Source of the DNA: Capronia americana
Taxonomy: Eukaryota; Ascomycota; Eurotiomycetes; Chaetothyriales; Herpotrichiellaceae
Reading direction: 5' to 3'
Assembly: GCA_016110215.1 (NCBI GenBank)
Contig: JADWQD010000002.1
Location: forward strand, 2,108,001 to 2,172,000
DNA: 64,000 bases
The position numbers and the translations under genes were made by a program. Shown here one piece after another: positions 35,798 through 46,254 of this stretch. The notes below the pieces were generated by a model. That model saw only the letters and a program-made list of their open reading frames with translations. It was not told the DNA's origin and did no database searches. Each line of letters starts with the position of its first letter. The first letter of the stretch is position 1.

Positions 35798-36596
35798 TCA
35801 ACCCAGCCGACGTGGGCCGAGCTTCTTGATCTGTTCTTCATTCTCTGTCTTCCAAGCGACATACTCTGGTTTCTCATTGCCTTCCTCATCATGGATGCTG
35901 TAGCAGAGTGTCGACCACAAGATCAGCTGTTGTTGGAAACCTGCGTTGGGCCGGGCCTTGGAGCGGATGCTGCGAACATAGCGGAATGCGGCGTCGTAAT
36001 TCAGATTCATCTCCTCCATAATGAACGCAATGACAACTGCTGCCGACCGTGAGATGCCTTTCTGACAATGTACGAGAACTCCACCATCGTTGTTCTTCAG
36101 GCCGGTGCCGATGAACGTGCACACTTCCTTCAGGATGCTGAGTAGGTCGCAATTTGGCGTGTCGCGGATACTGATCAGCTTTAGGACAAATTCTGATTCG
36201 CGTCCAGGAGGAACCTTTGGTTGTTTGTCTGAGTTCTCGATGACTGAGAGGACGTATTTGATCTTGGGTCGATCCAAGCCTGGCGCGCTGTAGTTTGGGC
36301 TCAAGACTGCGGCGGCCGTATGAATGCTGTCCGTGGATGATCAGTCCGACGCTGGGCTTGAGGTTTTTTGCGAAAATCATCAGGTTCACTTACTCTGAGA
36401 GGTACAGGTTTGACAAGATCTTGTCCGGAATAAGTGGAGCTGTTGTTGTAGAGGGACCTGCGCAAGGGCCTGACATCTTGAGGCTTGTCGTGGCTGTGAA
36501 GGGACTCTTGATGGGTAATGATTTAGACACGACATTGTTGACACGTAGTTGTCTAGACCGAAAGGACCCGGGCGGCGGTGACAATGCGAGCATCAT
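35798..36596 (-). CDS. Dual-specificity protein phosphatase
   Basis: Exons 36596-36394 and 36326-35798 (67-nt intron GTAAGT...ACAG, phase 2) code 243 aa. The N-terminal motif LIPDKILSNLYLSD and the P-loop VHCQKGISRSAAVVIAF (HCx5R with Cys and Arg present) followed by AFRYVRSIRSKARPNAGF define a cysteine-based dual-specificity phosphatase catalytic domain of about 170 residues. The exon junction restores LYLSD-SIHTAAAV. It would dephosphorylate Ser/Thr and Tyr, with MAP kinases the common targets, but the substrate cannot be told. The first 40 residues are Ser-rich and may be leader; an alternative start is Met-36476. It has no kinase-interaction or membrane segment that I can see. Confidence 0.9.
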
Positions 36597-37686
36597 TGTG
36601 ATAGCTTTTGCTGCCGCACCGGCACGTGTGGACTGGGCCTTCGTTTTACAGCAGTGGCTATGAGTCGGGCAGATAATCCAGCCTTGCGAAGTTCTGTCCC
36701 TGTCGGCGACTTCTCGTGTCGTGACCTAGATGGAGCTGAACGTTTTGCGGCATCTTGAGTGTGTTCCAAGGAGAGGCCAGACAACCATGAAAGAACATTG
36801 CAGCCATATATCAACAGGCTTATTGCACGAGCTTACGGTCATAAGGACGCAATGAAGATGGGGCGATGAGCAAAACAAGGTCGAAAGCCAAGGCATCGAA
36901 GGCTGGTGATGGAAACTTTAGTGCCAGAGGACCACGAGAAGGCGAAGTCAGGTTGCACGAATGGAGCACGGGGCGAGAGACAAGCAGCCGCTTGGTTCGG
37001 CCAGCTCGATCACGTATCATTCTAGCATTTTCGCTTGTCGCTAAAGGTCTGGGCATGCTTCCGGATCCCGAGCTGACAAGGGTAATCTTCCCATCCCCCA
37101 GGTTCTACTCAGCATCTTGTACAGAAATAGCTACAAGGTACAAGAGCCAGGAACAAGTCCAGAGCAAAAGAGATCTCATCGTAGACACATTCCTAACCGG
37201 ACGATTGGGCTGTGGCATTTGGACTCAGAGCGCTTTGCGATCCTCGGGTCCCCATGTCTCCTCAAATAGCAGGAAGTGCTCCACCGCACTGCCACCCCAG
37301 GTGATTGCCTCTACTTAGTATGCTCGCGCAAGTCATAGCGAAAGCCGTTTCTCGCGGCGGGCCTGGATGACCGGACACCCTCCGGAAATCGATGGACATT
37401 GCAGCTCAGCCTTGCGGTTGAGCCCGTTCCTAGACAAGGGCCTGAATGAGGCTGTAAACACCTGCACGCCGCGAGATCCAGAGCCATTTCCAGAAGTACG
37501 CCTATCCACGCAGCGCCCATCCATCATTGCATACAGCCGCATTGGCCAGAACAAATGGCCCAGGTTGCGGACCAGCAGCGCTAGGAAGGGCAGCTTCCGT
37601 CACCTGAGCGTTCTCTGTACGAAAGGACTCAAGCTGTCCCAAATCGCTCATAGTTGAATGTATCACCCCCATGCCAGACAGTGTTC
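36597..37686. other. Intergenic between phosphatase and NOP16
   Basis: 1.1 kb. A frame at 36866-37318 (plus, 150 aa) starts MSKTRSKAKASK but shows no domain and no codon pattern that convinces me. No repeats noticed. Confidence 0.4.
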
Positions 37687-38426
37687 TCAGCTTGCGGCCT
37701 TGCTGTGGCTCATTTTCCATTTCTTCAATCTTCGGGCAATGTCTCCTTCTGTCTGTTGCATTGGATTGAGTTTGCGATCCCGCACCATAGACTTGATATC
37801 ATCACCATGCTTTTCTATCAGTTTCGAGATCCATTCTTCCTCCCTCTGGCTCTGTTGTCTTGGGCGCTTCTTTGCCAGTAATTCTTCCTCTTTGGCTGCT
37901 TGTGCTTCCAGCTGCGCAATAACATCGTTGCTGGGTTTTGACGTCGAGTCTTTAGTCTCGAAATCCATAATGTCGTTCAAGGGGTCGTTGAGTGGGTTGT
38001 CGTTCTCTTCCTGGTCCCCGGGCCGAATAACTCTAATGATGCGCCCTGTCTCCGGGTCCTTCTCAACTTGAACTTCTTGTGTCGTCAGATTGGCAGGTGC
38101 CACGCCAGCAATTGCAAGAGAATCTCTCTTCGAAGTAGCATTGTCGGCGGCCCCGTTCGCCTCCTTTTCTGTGCCACCGGTCGGAGCATTCAACCTGGAG
38201 GATAGGCCTAATCGCTTGTAGTTTTGGGACATGGTAAGTTTGCGATCCCTGTAGACATTAGTCCCTGACGTCCTGTTACAGCGACAGCGACAGCCTACCA
38301 ATTTTTTGCAATTGTCTCATTGCCCAGGAAATTAATTTTCCTCTTGCCTCCCTTTGTCCGGTTGTCCTTCGGCCTGGCCTTTGATATAGACGACCTGTTC
38401 TTCTTTTTCTGTCTTTCTCGCCCCAT
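37687..38426 (-). CDS. NOP16: Nop16-family ribosome biogenesis protein
   Basis: Exons 38426-38299 and 38248-37687 (50-nt intron GTAGGC...CTACAG, phase 2) code 229 aa. The start MGRERQKKKNRSSISKARPK is the typical basic Nop16 N terminus. The splice junction restores AKNWDRKLTMSQNYKRLGL, the best conserved Nop16 segment. The C-terminal half has the usual RIIRVIRPGD, EEEWISKLIEKHG and DIARRLKKWK. Nop16 is a nucleolar factor in 60S pre-ribosomes. The donor GTAGGC is weak, but without it the conserved segment is lost. Head-to-head with the ZIP transporter, 242 bp apart. Confidence 0.94.
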
Positions 38427-38668
38427 TTTTGAGGACGTACAGGATTTTTCCAGAGGTTGTCGTGCAAGGTATGTATTTCGAGAGCCAACATCAAAAACCT
38501 CCGCTGCGCAGCTACGGCATGGAAGAAGCGAATTTCTGGCCGAAGATTAGCCGCTTATCGATAACGCCGGGCCCTGCGCCCCCTGAATATTGACTGCGCT
38601 AGATGTCCTTTCAACACCCTTCGGAATTGTCGCGTGCTGCTAACGAACAAGGGCAACTGATAGCAACA
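38427..38668. promoter_or_regulatory. Bidirectional promoter NOP16 / ZIP
   Basis: 242 bp between the two start codons. It contains GCTTATCGATAA (about 38551-38562), a near-perfect TTATCGATAA palindrome about 105 bp before the ZIP start, also present at 30913. No experimental meaning is known to me. Confidence 0.5.
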
Positions 38669-39983
38669 ATGAGGTTCCCAGCTCTGGCTGCAGGAAGACT
38701 GCGGAGATATGCATCATGTGCACTATTACTAGGCCTTGTGGTGACGGTCTGTGCAGAGGCGGTGGTGGCTAAGGATGTTGGCTTGCTAACGCCCGGCGAG
38801 ATTGAGGAGAATCTCCAGGTAAGTTGGACCACCCGTCCTCCCTGTGGGCAATCACTCAGTCTGGCAATAGCAATGCGCGTTCGTCCAGACTCTGAACGAG
38901 CACAAAGTCAAGACGCATCCGAGTCAAGCCTCGTTAACAACCCAACTCTTCGCCTACCTCTTCCCCTCGTCCTCACCAGCCATCAACGCCCTCCTGGCAA
39001 CAGCATACATCTCGGGCCCTCCCAACTTTCTGCTGGCATTATGTCCTCCCAATATTGACCCCTCGTCGCTAAGCATCATGGTGGCATTTGCAGTCGGAGG
39101 CCTCTTAGGAGACACCCTGTTTCATCTTCTACCGGAAATCTTTCTTGGTGAAGACGAGCACGACCGAGTCAAGTTCGTCATTGTCGAGCCGAACAGAAAC
39201 CTCCTCCTAGGAGTCGGCATCATCGTTGGGTTAGTGACATTCATGGCCATGGACAAAGCATTGCGCATCGCCACGGGAGGGGAAGGGCACAATCACTCAC
39301 ACACGCAAGAGAAGGATTCCGCCCACAGTTCTAGTCCAGCGACAGCCACATCCTCTACAACAACTGCAGTAGCAGCAGTGAATGGCGAGCTTAAACAGCG
39401 CAAACCCGCCTCCTCTACCCCGAGTACATCTCCCCCTCCGTCTGGCACCACCCCTCAAAACCCGTCTGTCAAGCTGGCCGGCCTTCTAAACCTAATCGCC
39501 GATTTCACGCACAACATAACTGACGGCCTTGCCCTCTCCTCGTCCTTCTACGCCTCTCCCGCCCTCGGTGCCACAACCACCATGGCCGTATTCTTCCACG
39601 AAATTCCGCACGAAGTAGGTGACTTTGCCCTGCTCATCCAATCCGGCTTTTCAAAGCGGAAAGCCATGGGCGCGCAATTTGTGACCGCTGTTGGGGCGTT
39701 CTTGGGCACTGGCATCGGCATCTTCGTGCAGGAGTTTGGTGGCTCCTCGACGGGTGATGCTACAGACGGCGTGGTCAAAGGTATTTGGGGTACAACTCTC
39801 AGCTGGGGAGACATGTTGCTGCCTTTCACGGCAGGCACATTCCTGTACGTCGGCACAGTAGCTGTGATTCCGGAGTTATTGGAGACAGGGCCGAATAAAG
39901 GAGAAGAGTTGAGAAAGACGGCTCTCCAGTTCGGGGCCATGTTCTTAGGCGCAGCGATCATGCTGGGGATTTCATGGTCGTGA
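38669..39983 (+). CDS. ZIP-family zinc transporter (Yke4/SLC39A7-like)
   Basis: Exons 38669-38818 and 38889-39983 (70-nt intron GTAAGT...CCAG, phase 0) code 414 aa. A signal or anchor sequence (CALLLGLVVTVCAEAV) is followed by TM segments, a His-rich loop (EGHNHSHTQEK) and a Ser/Thr/Pro spacer. The transport motifs are HNITDGLALSSSF (about 258) and HEIPHEVGDFALL (about 287). HEIPHEVGD is the signature of the LIV-1 subfamily, whose members (human ZIP7, yeast Yke4) move zinc across ER or Golgi membranes into the cytosol. Location in the early secretory pathway is inferred from that. An upstream in-frame ATG (38603) exists but 38669 begins the signal-like segment directly. Confidence 0.93.
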
Positions 39984-40920
39984 CCTGATCTGCATGGCTC
40001 AACGTCATACAAAAGACCAGCTTTTGGATACTGTGATAATGACCTATTCCTTTGAATGAACCGTTTAGATCAAAAGGAACCAGACGAACACAAACAAAGG
40101 ATAGGTAGATAGGTAGGAAGGAAGGAAGGAAGGTAGATTCTTGATGTCAAAACCATGAACATGGAACCATGAATCCAGCCTCCATGTCTACGCGACAAGG
40201 GAGTCTATACTATCGCCATGACGACGACAGAAGGACTATTTTAGCACCAGCATATGTACTGGTACCCACGCGCTGAAGAAAGTAATGACATTACCTGTAT
40301 AAGACGGCATAGCGCCCAAGACAGTAATATCATCACCTATTCCAGCCGATGCGGGTCCTGGTCCGATAGTGAAAAGAGCAACACCGCGACGCAAACACAC
40401 TTATGTAAGTATATAACTTATATGAGACGATAATGCTCTTGTGACCCCTACCCCTGGTGGAACTAGGGTTACGAGAATATCAGTGTAAGTATGAGTGTAA
40501 GTGTGAGTGTCGGACGTCGCGCCTGCTATTGTGCACTCACACCCTCACACCCTCACGCTGTCAGCTCTCCGTCTATCCTATCCGTACTTGTGTACTTATG
40601 TACTTACGTACGCGGCGGCAAGGACAGCAAGGCGTTAGACAACAGGACCTCAAGCGAAGAAGAGGTACGTACTCACGTACTGTGCTATCCGAGACACTCT
40701 TGGAGGGTAGCGAATTCGCATCAAGGAAAGAGATAATCTACAGACAGGGAGGGTACAACGTGTCTGAGTCAATCAACAGTTGCACATCTACAGTATCTTC
40801 GCTCGTCGGGTTGGGAGGGAATTGATATGAGTACCAGCTCTGCTGCTGTACTGGTATCAAGGACATCAGATATTGACTGCTCCTGTGCATTTCGGAGAGA
40901 GATATCCTGCCCCTTCCAGC
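39984..40920. other. Convergent intergenic region with simple repeats
   Basis: 937 bp between the ZIP and aldehyde dehydrogenase 3' ends. It includes GATAGGTA/GGAA runs (about 40099-40136) and a GTGTAAGT-type stretch (40480-40510) facing CACTCACACCCTCAC (40536-40556), which could pair as a loose hairpin. No gene is supported. Confidence 0.5.
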
Positions 40921-42861
40921 TCATTCGCTCCTTGAAACACCCTCAGACCGTAATAACGCCCTCAGCAGCCCAAGTACCCATCCCGCCCATTCGGTTAGAC
41001 TCAAGGTCTGCGCGTACCCGGTGCCTATCACACCTTTACAGACCTCCCACCCATGCCGACTCACGGGGTACTGCAACTTCGGCGGAATTCTGGTCTTGAT
41101 CCCGAATACTCGTGCCCACCAAGCGTCTTCACAAACCGCTTTGACATTACACAACGCCCTGAGTCCTTCTTCTCCTCCGAATCGTCCGTATCCTGAACCC
41201 TTGACACCGCCGAAGGGTAGAGATGTAGCGTAGTAGGCGCCAAAGTCGTTGACGGCGACCATCCCTGCTTTGATGCCTCTGACACATTTATCAATGTCGG
41301 TCTGGTTGTGGCCGAAGACACCAGCACCCAAGGCGTAGGGTGTGGAGTTGGCAATGCGGATGGCGTCATCAACATCTTGGGCTTTCATGAGCAGAAAGAC
41401 AGGAGCGAAGAGTTCCGTTTGCGCAATTTCCATGTCTGATGTGACATTGCTAAGGAGTGTTGGTGCAAAGTACGTCCCCTCAGGGTGTTCCGGGTGATGA
41501 TACTGCTGTCCGCCACAGTGGAGTGTGGCCCCCTGCGCGACAGCCGAAGCTATAAGCTTCTCGAGACGGGGAAAGCTGCTAGAGGAAATCATGGCGCCCA
41601 TGTCTGGCGGGCTCTCAGGAGGCGAGTCGAGCACCGACCCTAGTCTGAGGAGCTTGATTTTTGGTAGGACCTGAGCAAGGAGCTTGTCGTGGATGTGCGG
41701 CAGTGCGATGACACGCTCGATGCCAATGCAATTCTGCCCAGCAGATTGGAAAACCCCACGCATGACGATGGACACCACGTCGTCAATGGCTCTGATCGTC
41801 TTGGCGTCGTCGAGTATAATGGCGGGATCCTTCCCACCGAGCTCGACGGTGACCGGGGTCAATACCTTGGCCGCTGACGCACACACCTTATGGGCAACTT
41901 CTCTGCTACCTATGAAAGTGATGTGACTGATCCCGGGGTGACCGGTGAGATGATCTGCAACATCTGGCAGACAGATGATGTTCTGGACTAGGTCCGGATC
42001 GTGGCCACACAAGTGCAAGGCTTCTTGGATAATGCCCAAAAAGTAGCTCGTACTCCAGCAGGTCTGTTCGCTCGGCTTCACCACGATCGCGTTGCCGGAG
42101 AACAGGGCTGAAATTACAGGCGAGATGAAGTTGTGGAAAGGATAATTCCAGCTTACACATGCTGCGACCACGCCCAGGGGTTCGTAGACGACGGAATTGG
42201 ATTTGTAGGTCATGAGGAGATTGGTGGGTCGTTTCGATCGGCGCAATGCCTTTTCACCATGCTTAATTGTCCATTGCAGCTTCTCGACGGTGACAAGTAT
42301 CTCGCCGAAGCAAGCATCAATCTTGGTCTTCCCAGAGTCGCGACAGCATGCCGTGACGATCTCCTCTTGATAGTCGATGATGTATCTCAACAGTGTGCGA
42401 AGAACGCGTCGTCGTTGGGAGAAGCTGGTCCGCGACCATGCCTTCTGCGCTTTCTCAGCAGCCGAGATGGCGGCGTCGATTTGAGACGCGTCTGCCGGAT
42501 CGATGGGATCTCCTAGGCGACGACCATCTGCTGGAGAACGCGGGTAGATTCGACCATTCGAGATCTGGGCTCATCGTAAGCGGAGGCTGTTTATGGTCGC
42601 CATGTACAAACGTACCTCTTCCTTTTGAACCTCCTTGGGGTTGCCATCTTTGCCATTGCTTGAGCAGACAGAGCTATTGCGCAGCCATAGGGAGGGAGAA
42701 ATTCCCCTTACCAAGCCATGCGGAAAAGGTATAGCAGACTCATTCTGCGCAGACAGAAAGCCACCGAAGACGATAGCTAAACCGATGGCGACTAGGACCG
42801 AGGAGAGCAAGGCCGTGATCCCCAGCCCTTCACTGGACCATCTCCTCAGCACGGCTTCCAT
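40921..42861 (-). CDS. MSC7: Membrane-anchored aldehyde dehydrogenase (Msc7-like)
   Basis: Exons 42861-42616 and 42564-40921 (51-nt intron GTACGT...CCCAG, phase 0) code 629 aa. A hydrophobic anchor (LGITALLSSVLVAIGLAIVFGGF, split here as two motifs LGITALLSSV and LAIVFGG) lies at about 10-33, then the ALDH fold starts at ISNGRIYPRSPADG. Catalytic residues are present: general base Glu in VTVELGGKDPA (about 323) and nucleophile Cys in GQNCIGIERV (about 361), plus PLPFGGVKGSG-like TSLPFGGVKGSGYG. It oxidises aldehydes with NAD(P). Yeast Msc7 has the same anchor-plus-ALDH layout and is an ER or membrane protein of unsettled substrate. ATG at 42861 is used since the frame before it lacks another ATG. 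Confidence 0.92.
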
Positions 42862-43806
42862 CTCACATGGTGGTTTAGTGCACCGCGGATCTGATTGGCA
42901 CTGAAAAAACTTCTGCACCGCCACCTCCAGCTTTCAGGCACCGCATGCGGCTGAACATTTCCAGCCACTGACAGCCACAAACAGCCACACCTACGCTCTT
43001 CTCCCAGATCGAGATCCTGGCCAAACGCCACAGGCGCCACAGCAGTTTCCGATGATCGACCAGGATAAGTCGGCGCAACAGGACGCACAGGCCAGCGGAT
43101 GACGTCGATTTGACGCTTGGACCCGCTGCACTTCCAAGTTTTTGTTCCCAAATCGGACACCAGCCTGACGTCTCACTGGTTTCTTGGTGAGATCCTTGCC
43201 CTTTCTAGCACCCGTGATTGCGAAAGGGTTGTTCCCAGTCCCAGAATTAGCGGAACGGCAACCCATCAGAATGGCATTTCACCATGGCTGGCGCAGATTT
43301 ATCGGTTGGCAACGTGAGGTGGTCAGCCTCGCTACCAAGTATGATTCGATATTCCTGGCCCGTTGAAATCACCAAGGGCAACACCGACGTCATGCGCATT
43401 CCCATGATCCGTGCCCATCGGCTCGCATTGGTCGATAAGAAGACCATGAGGTTGGGTCAAGGCGTCTAAGGCTGAGTAGGGTTAGAATCAGTGCTAGGCG
43501 AGAGTGAACTGTGAACTTGCATGCGTGGTCTGTTGCGATGACGATGGCGTCAGGCGAGTGATACAAAGGAAACCACGAGGGTGACCAGCTTTTTCCCCGT
43601 GCCTTCACTTCAAATACCCCACCTTGATCTCTGAATCTTCTAGACAACCTTCAGACATACAAATACTGCTCGTTCACCCTCTTGCCCAACCATTTACTCC
43701 ATACTCAAGACTACCACAATCAACGCTTCCTCCACTACACAGACACAGCCTCAACCACAACCAACGAACACAACATCAACCTCATAACATCCAAACCACA
43801 GTCACA
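42862..43806. other. Divergent intergenic region
   Basis: 945 bp between the aldehyde dehydrogenase start and the small membrane peptide start. The last 150 bp before 43807 are rich in C and A (ACAACCTT, CCACAATCAACG), typical of fungal leaders. No other gene is supported. Confidence 0.45.
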
Positions 43807-44078
43807 ATGGGTGCCGTCGTCTCTTGTGTATGTCCCCCTGGCCCTCGCCTTGTCTTGACCCACACACTAACACACTCTCACAGTTCGAATCAATCTGCCG
43901 AACCATCGGCTCCGTGCTGATGGCCATTGTCAACGGCATTGGCTCGATCCTTACAGCCATCATCAACGGCATCGTCTCGCTCTTCGACATCATCATCTCC
44001 TGCCTCACATGCGGGCGTCGCTCCCGGTCACACCGATCAACGCGTACGCGTACTCATCATACAACGAGTAGAATCTAG
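43807..44078 (+). CDS. 71-residue conserved membrane peptide, unknown function
   Basis: Exons 43807-43827 and 43884-44078 (56-nt intron GTATGT...CACAG) are required because the first seven codons are in a different frame from the rest. The product starts MGAVVSC, then FESICRTIGSVLMAIVNG and IGSILTAIINGIVSLFDIII, two amphipathic or membrane segments with repeated NGI motifs, then SCLTCG and a very basic Ser/Thr/Arg/His tail. I recall similarly built short proteins (MGAV-start, GSxxxAIxNGI repeats, SCLTC) in other ascomycetes. Gly2 with Cys7 makes N-myristoylation and palmitoylation possible (inference). Function is unknown. Confidence 0.75.
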
Positions 44079-44512
44079 TCGGTGGATTCACTCACGCACC
44101 AGGGATGATGTCCTCGGACACCCCCAAAATCCGACCCCGGAGTTGACGTCGAAGGCTTTTTGACGAGGAGAAACCCATCCATGACAAGAAGTATTGGATA
44201 GACAGCACCGGCGCCTCTTCGTCAAGGAGGATGAAAGCAGCTGCGGCAGGGATGAAGAGCGGGCCATCACTTTCATGCTTTGCATACTACTCAGTACCCT
44301 TGTATCAATAGTCCTTTCTTACGACGATACCCATACCCGATACCGTCTTGATGGCTCTGCCCAGCTAATAGAAGAAGAAATGATAATGAATTGAACTGGA
44401 ATTCCGCTCCCTTTGCTAAATGGACTATGCTAATTCCACACATCTCGTTTCTTGTTTCTCGCTCGCACTACACCCGAACTCTATTCAAATCGCAGCGTCC
44501 GGACGTGTCAAT
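44079..44512. other. Convergent intergenic region
   Basis: 434 bp between the small membrane peptide stop and the NAD(P)-binding protein stop. Nothing specific was seen. Confidence 0.4.
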
Positions 44513-45358
44513 CTAACTTGTCAGGCTCACCATCTCACCCTCCCACTTCCCCGTCCTTCCCTCCACAGCTTCTTTCACCACATATTCCCACACCCACTGT
44601 GCAACATCGCCCCTCTTGATACTATACCCTACCGCGGGCTTCTGTTCCGTGCCCGCCCGAATCTTCTCCAGACCGACCACGTCTCGGTAATCGGCCGGTG
44701 AATTGTCCAGCGGCGTCAACAACGTCGGCCTGATGCCGACAATGGCGCGAAACAACCTGTTCCGCTCGTCCGTGGCATGCGAGTCGGAATCCGCGCGGTA
44801 AATGTCCTCCATCTTCTTCTTGTCTATATGCGGAATCGTGAGCATCTGATGATACAGAAAGCGGATCCAAAACGGCACGTCCTCGGGGCCCCTGCTGATG
44901 CCGGTCGTGGATATGAATGTCACGAGGGGTCGCGCCGGCGCCGGCGACGCACCTCCCCCTTCGGCATATATCTCGCGCAACGCCGTCGTGAGCGTCGCGG
45001 CCGCGGTCTCGCAGATGTGCGGATTGTCCAGCGTCGCGAACTGGAAGGGCCGGAGCCATTGGAACTTGAACGCCGGTGCGCCGCCCAGACCCGTCACAAT
45101 GACGCTGGGGAGGGCATGCGAGGGCCCACGCGCCGTGAGGGTGCGCTTCACGGCCGCGACGTCCAGGGCGTTGCCTTGCACGATGGTGAGGTTGTCGAGG
45201 AGCGAGGGCGCGAGGTCCTGGCGGAGGAGCTGGTCACGCAGCTTCTGGGGCGTGCGGACGAGGGCGATGGCTTGGTGCCCTGCGAGGAGCGTGTGGATGA
45301 GGATGCCGTTGGCAACGCCGCCGGTTGCGCCGAAGAACGCGACGGTTGGGGAGGACAT
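44513..45358 (-). CDS. NAD(P)-binding Rossmann protein, atypical SDR/NmrA-like
   Basis: A single exon of 281 aa. The N-terminal nucleotide loop VAFFGATGGVANGILIHTLL (GxTGGxG-like) and the following ALVRTPQKL place it among atypical short-chain dehydrogenases. VIVTGLGGAPAF and VTFISTTGISRG fit the later strands. No clear Tyr-x3-Lys pair is evident, so it may be a sensor or isomerase rather than a classical reductase. The C-terminal part includes GYSIKRGDVAQWVWEYV, common in NAD(P)-binding proteins of this type. Codon use is GC-rich compared with neighbours. Substrate unknown. Confidence 0.85.
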   Translation of the reverse strand: MSSPTVAFFGATGGVANGILIHTLLAGHQAIALVRTPQKLRDQLLRQDLAPSLLDNLTIVQGNALDVAAVKRTLTARGPSHALPSVIVTGLGGAPAFKFQWLRPFQFATLDNPHICETAAATLTTALREIYAEGGGASPAPARPLVTFISTTGISRGPEDVPFWIRFLYHQMLTIPHIDKKKMEDIYRADSDSHATDERNRLFRAIVGIRPTLLTPLDNSPADYRDVVGLEKIRAGTEQKPAVGYSIKRGDVAQWVWEYVVKEAVEGRTGKWEGEMVSLTS

Positions 45359-46254
45359 GGTTGGATAGATTGGAAGGTTCGTCGGGGTGTTGCTGGTTTG
45401 TCGTGAGTGATGCTGCGATGTGTGCTGTGCTGTGCTGTGCTGTCACTGTGTCTGCTGGTCCGGGCCGGAATCGATTGGAGCGAGTTCCTTTGTATGTTTG
45501 TTGATGGATGTTTCCTGGATTTTAGCAAGAGAGCACAACGATCGGGCCACCCACACGGTCTTTATACAGAACATCCTGGAGACTCTCTTCCATGATTGCG
45601 CAAATCCCGCGCACCCGAAAGTTGCCAGGTTGCAGCGACGGTGCGATTCATGATGATACCGTGAACGCGCAAGGCATCCCCGTTGGAAAGAGGCTGAGAG
45701 GACACGGACAATGTCAATCGTCGCAGGGCAGGCAGGAGGCATTAAAGGCGGGAGAACTCCAGCCAGACACGGAGGAATCATCCCTCCGGCTGCACCGCTG
45801 CATTGCTCCTATTGGCTGACCGAGGCCCACGGGACGTTTGATTGGCCCGCTCGGACAGCCTCCGTGCTCAGGCGCACGCGAAAGGGTCAGTTGAATCCCG
45901 TGCTGTTGCCCTGGACCAATAAAATTCGAACACTACGCGAATAAGGGCAAGCTCGCAAAGGTCGCGGCGTCGGGAATCCCGTTCCTGCCGCATACATTAG
46001 GCAAGGGCTCCGCGCCTGACGAGACGCACCAGGAGATACAAGAGCCATAGTTGGCACTGTACGCGAGCGAGCAATGGCAAAGCGATCATACCCCGGCGTA
46101 CAGTATCTGGAATCTGGAGGCGATCAGAATCGTCCGGACGATTGATCGACGGAATCACCGCAAGGCAACTGAGCTCCCGAGTCAGCCCCCCGCTACGAGT
46201 GCTCTTAGTCGGATCGCCGCCTGTCTCGTGAACCAAAGAGAGACGATTTATTAA
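45359..46254. other. Intergenic region with TGTGC repeat and CCAAT boxes
   Basis: 896 bp upstream of the NAD(P)-binding gene and downstream of the RdRP-helicase gene. A TGTGC pentamer repeat lies at about 45419-45442. CCAAT pentamers occur on the minus strand at 45811-45815 and 45841-45845 and on the plus strand at 45916-45920. No gene is supported. Confidence 0.5.

Noticed and set aside
36866..37318. 150-residue plus-strand frame between the phosphatase and NOP16
   Set aside because: Starts with a basic stretch but has no recognisable family or conserved block.
44777..45406. 209-residue plus-strand frame over the NAD(P)-binding gene
   Set aside because: Arg/Glu-rich antisense product of a GC-rich gene.
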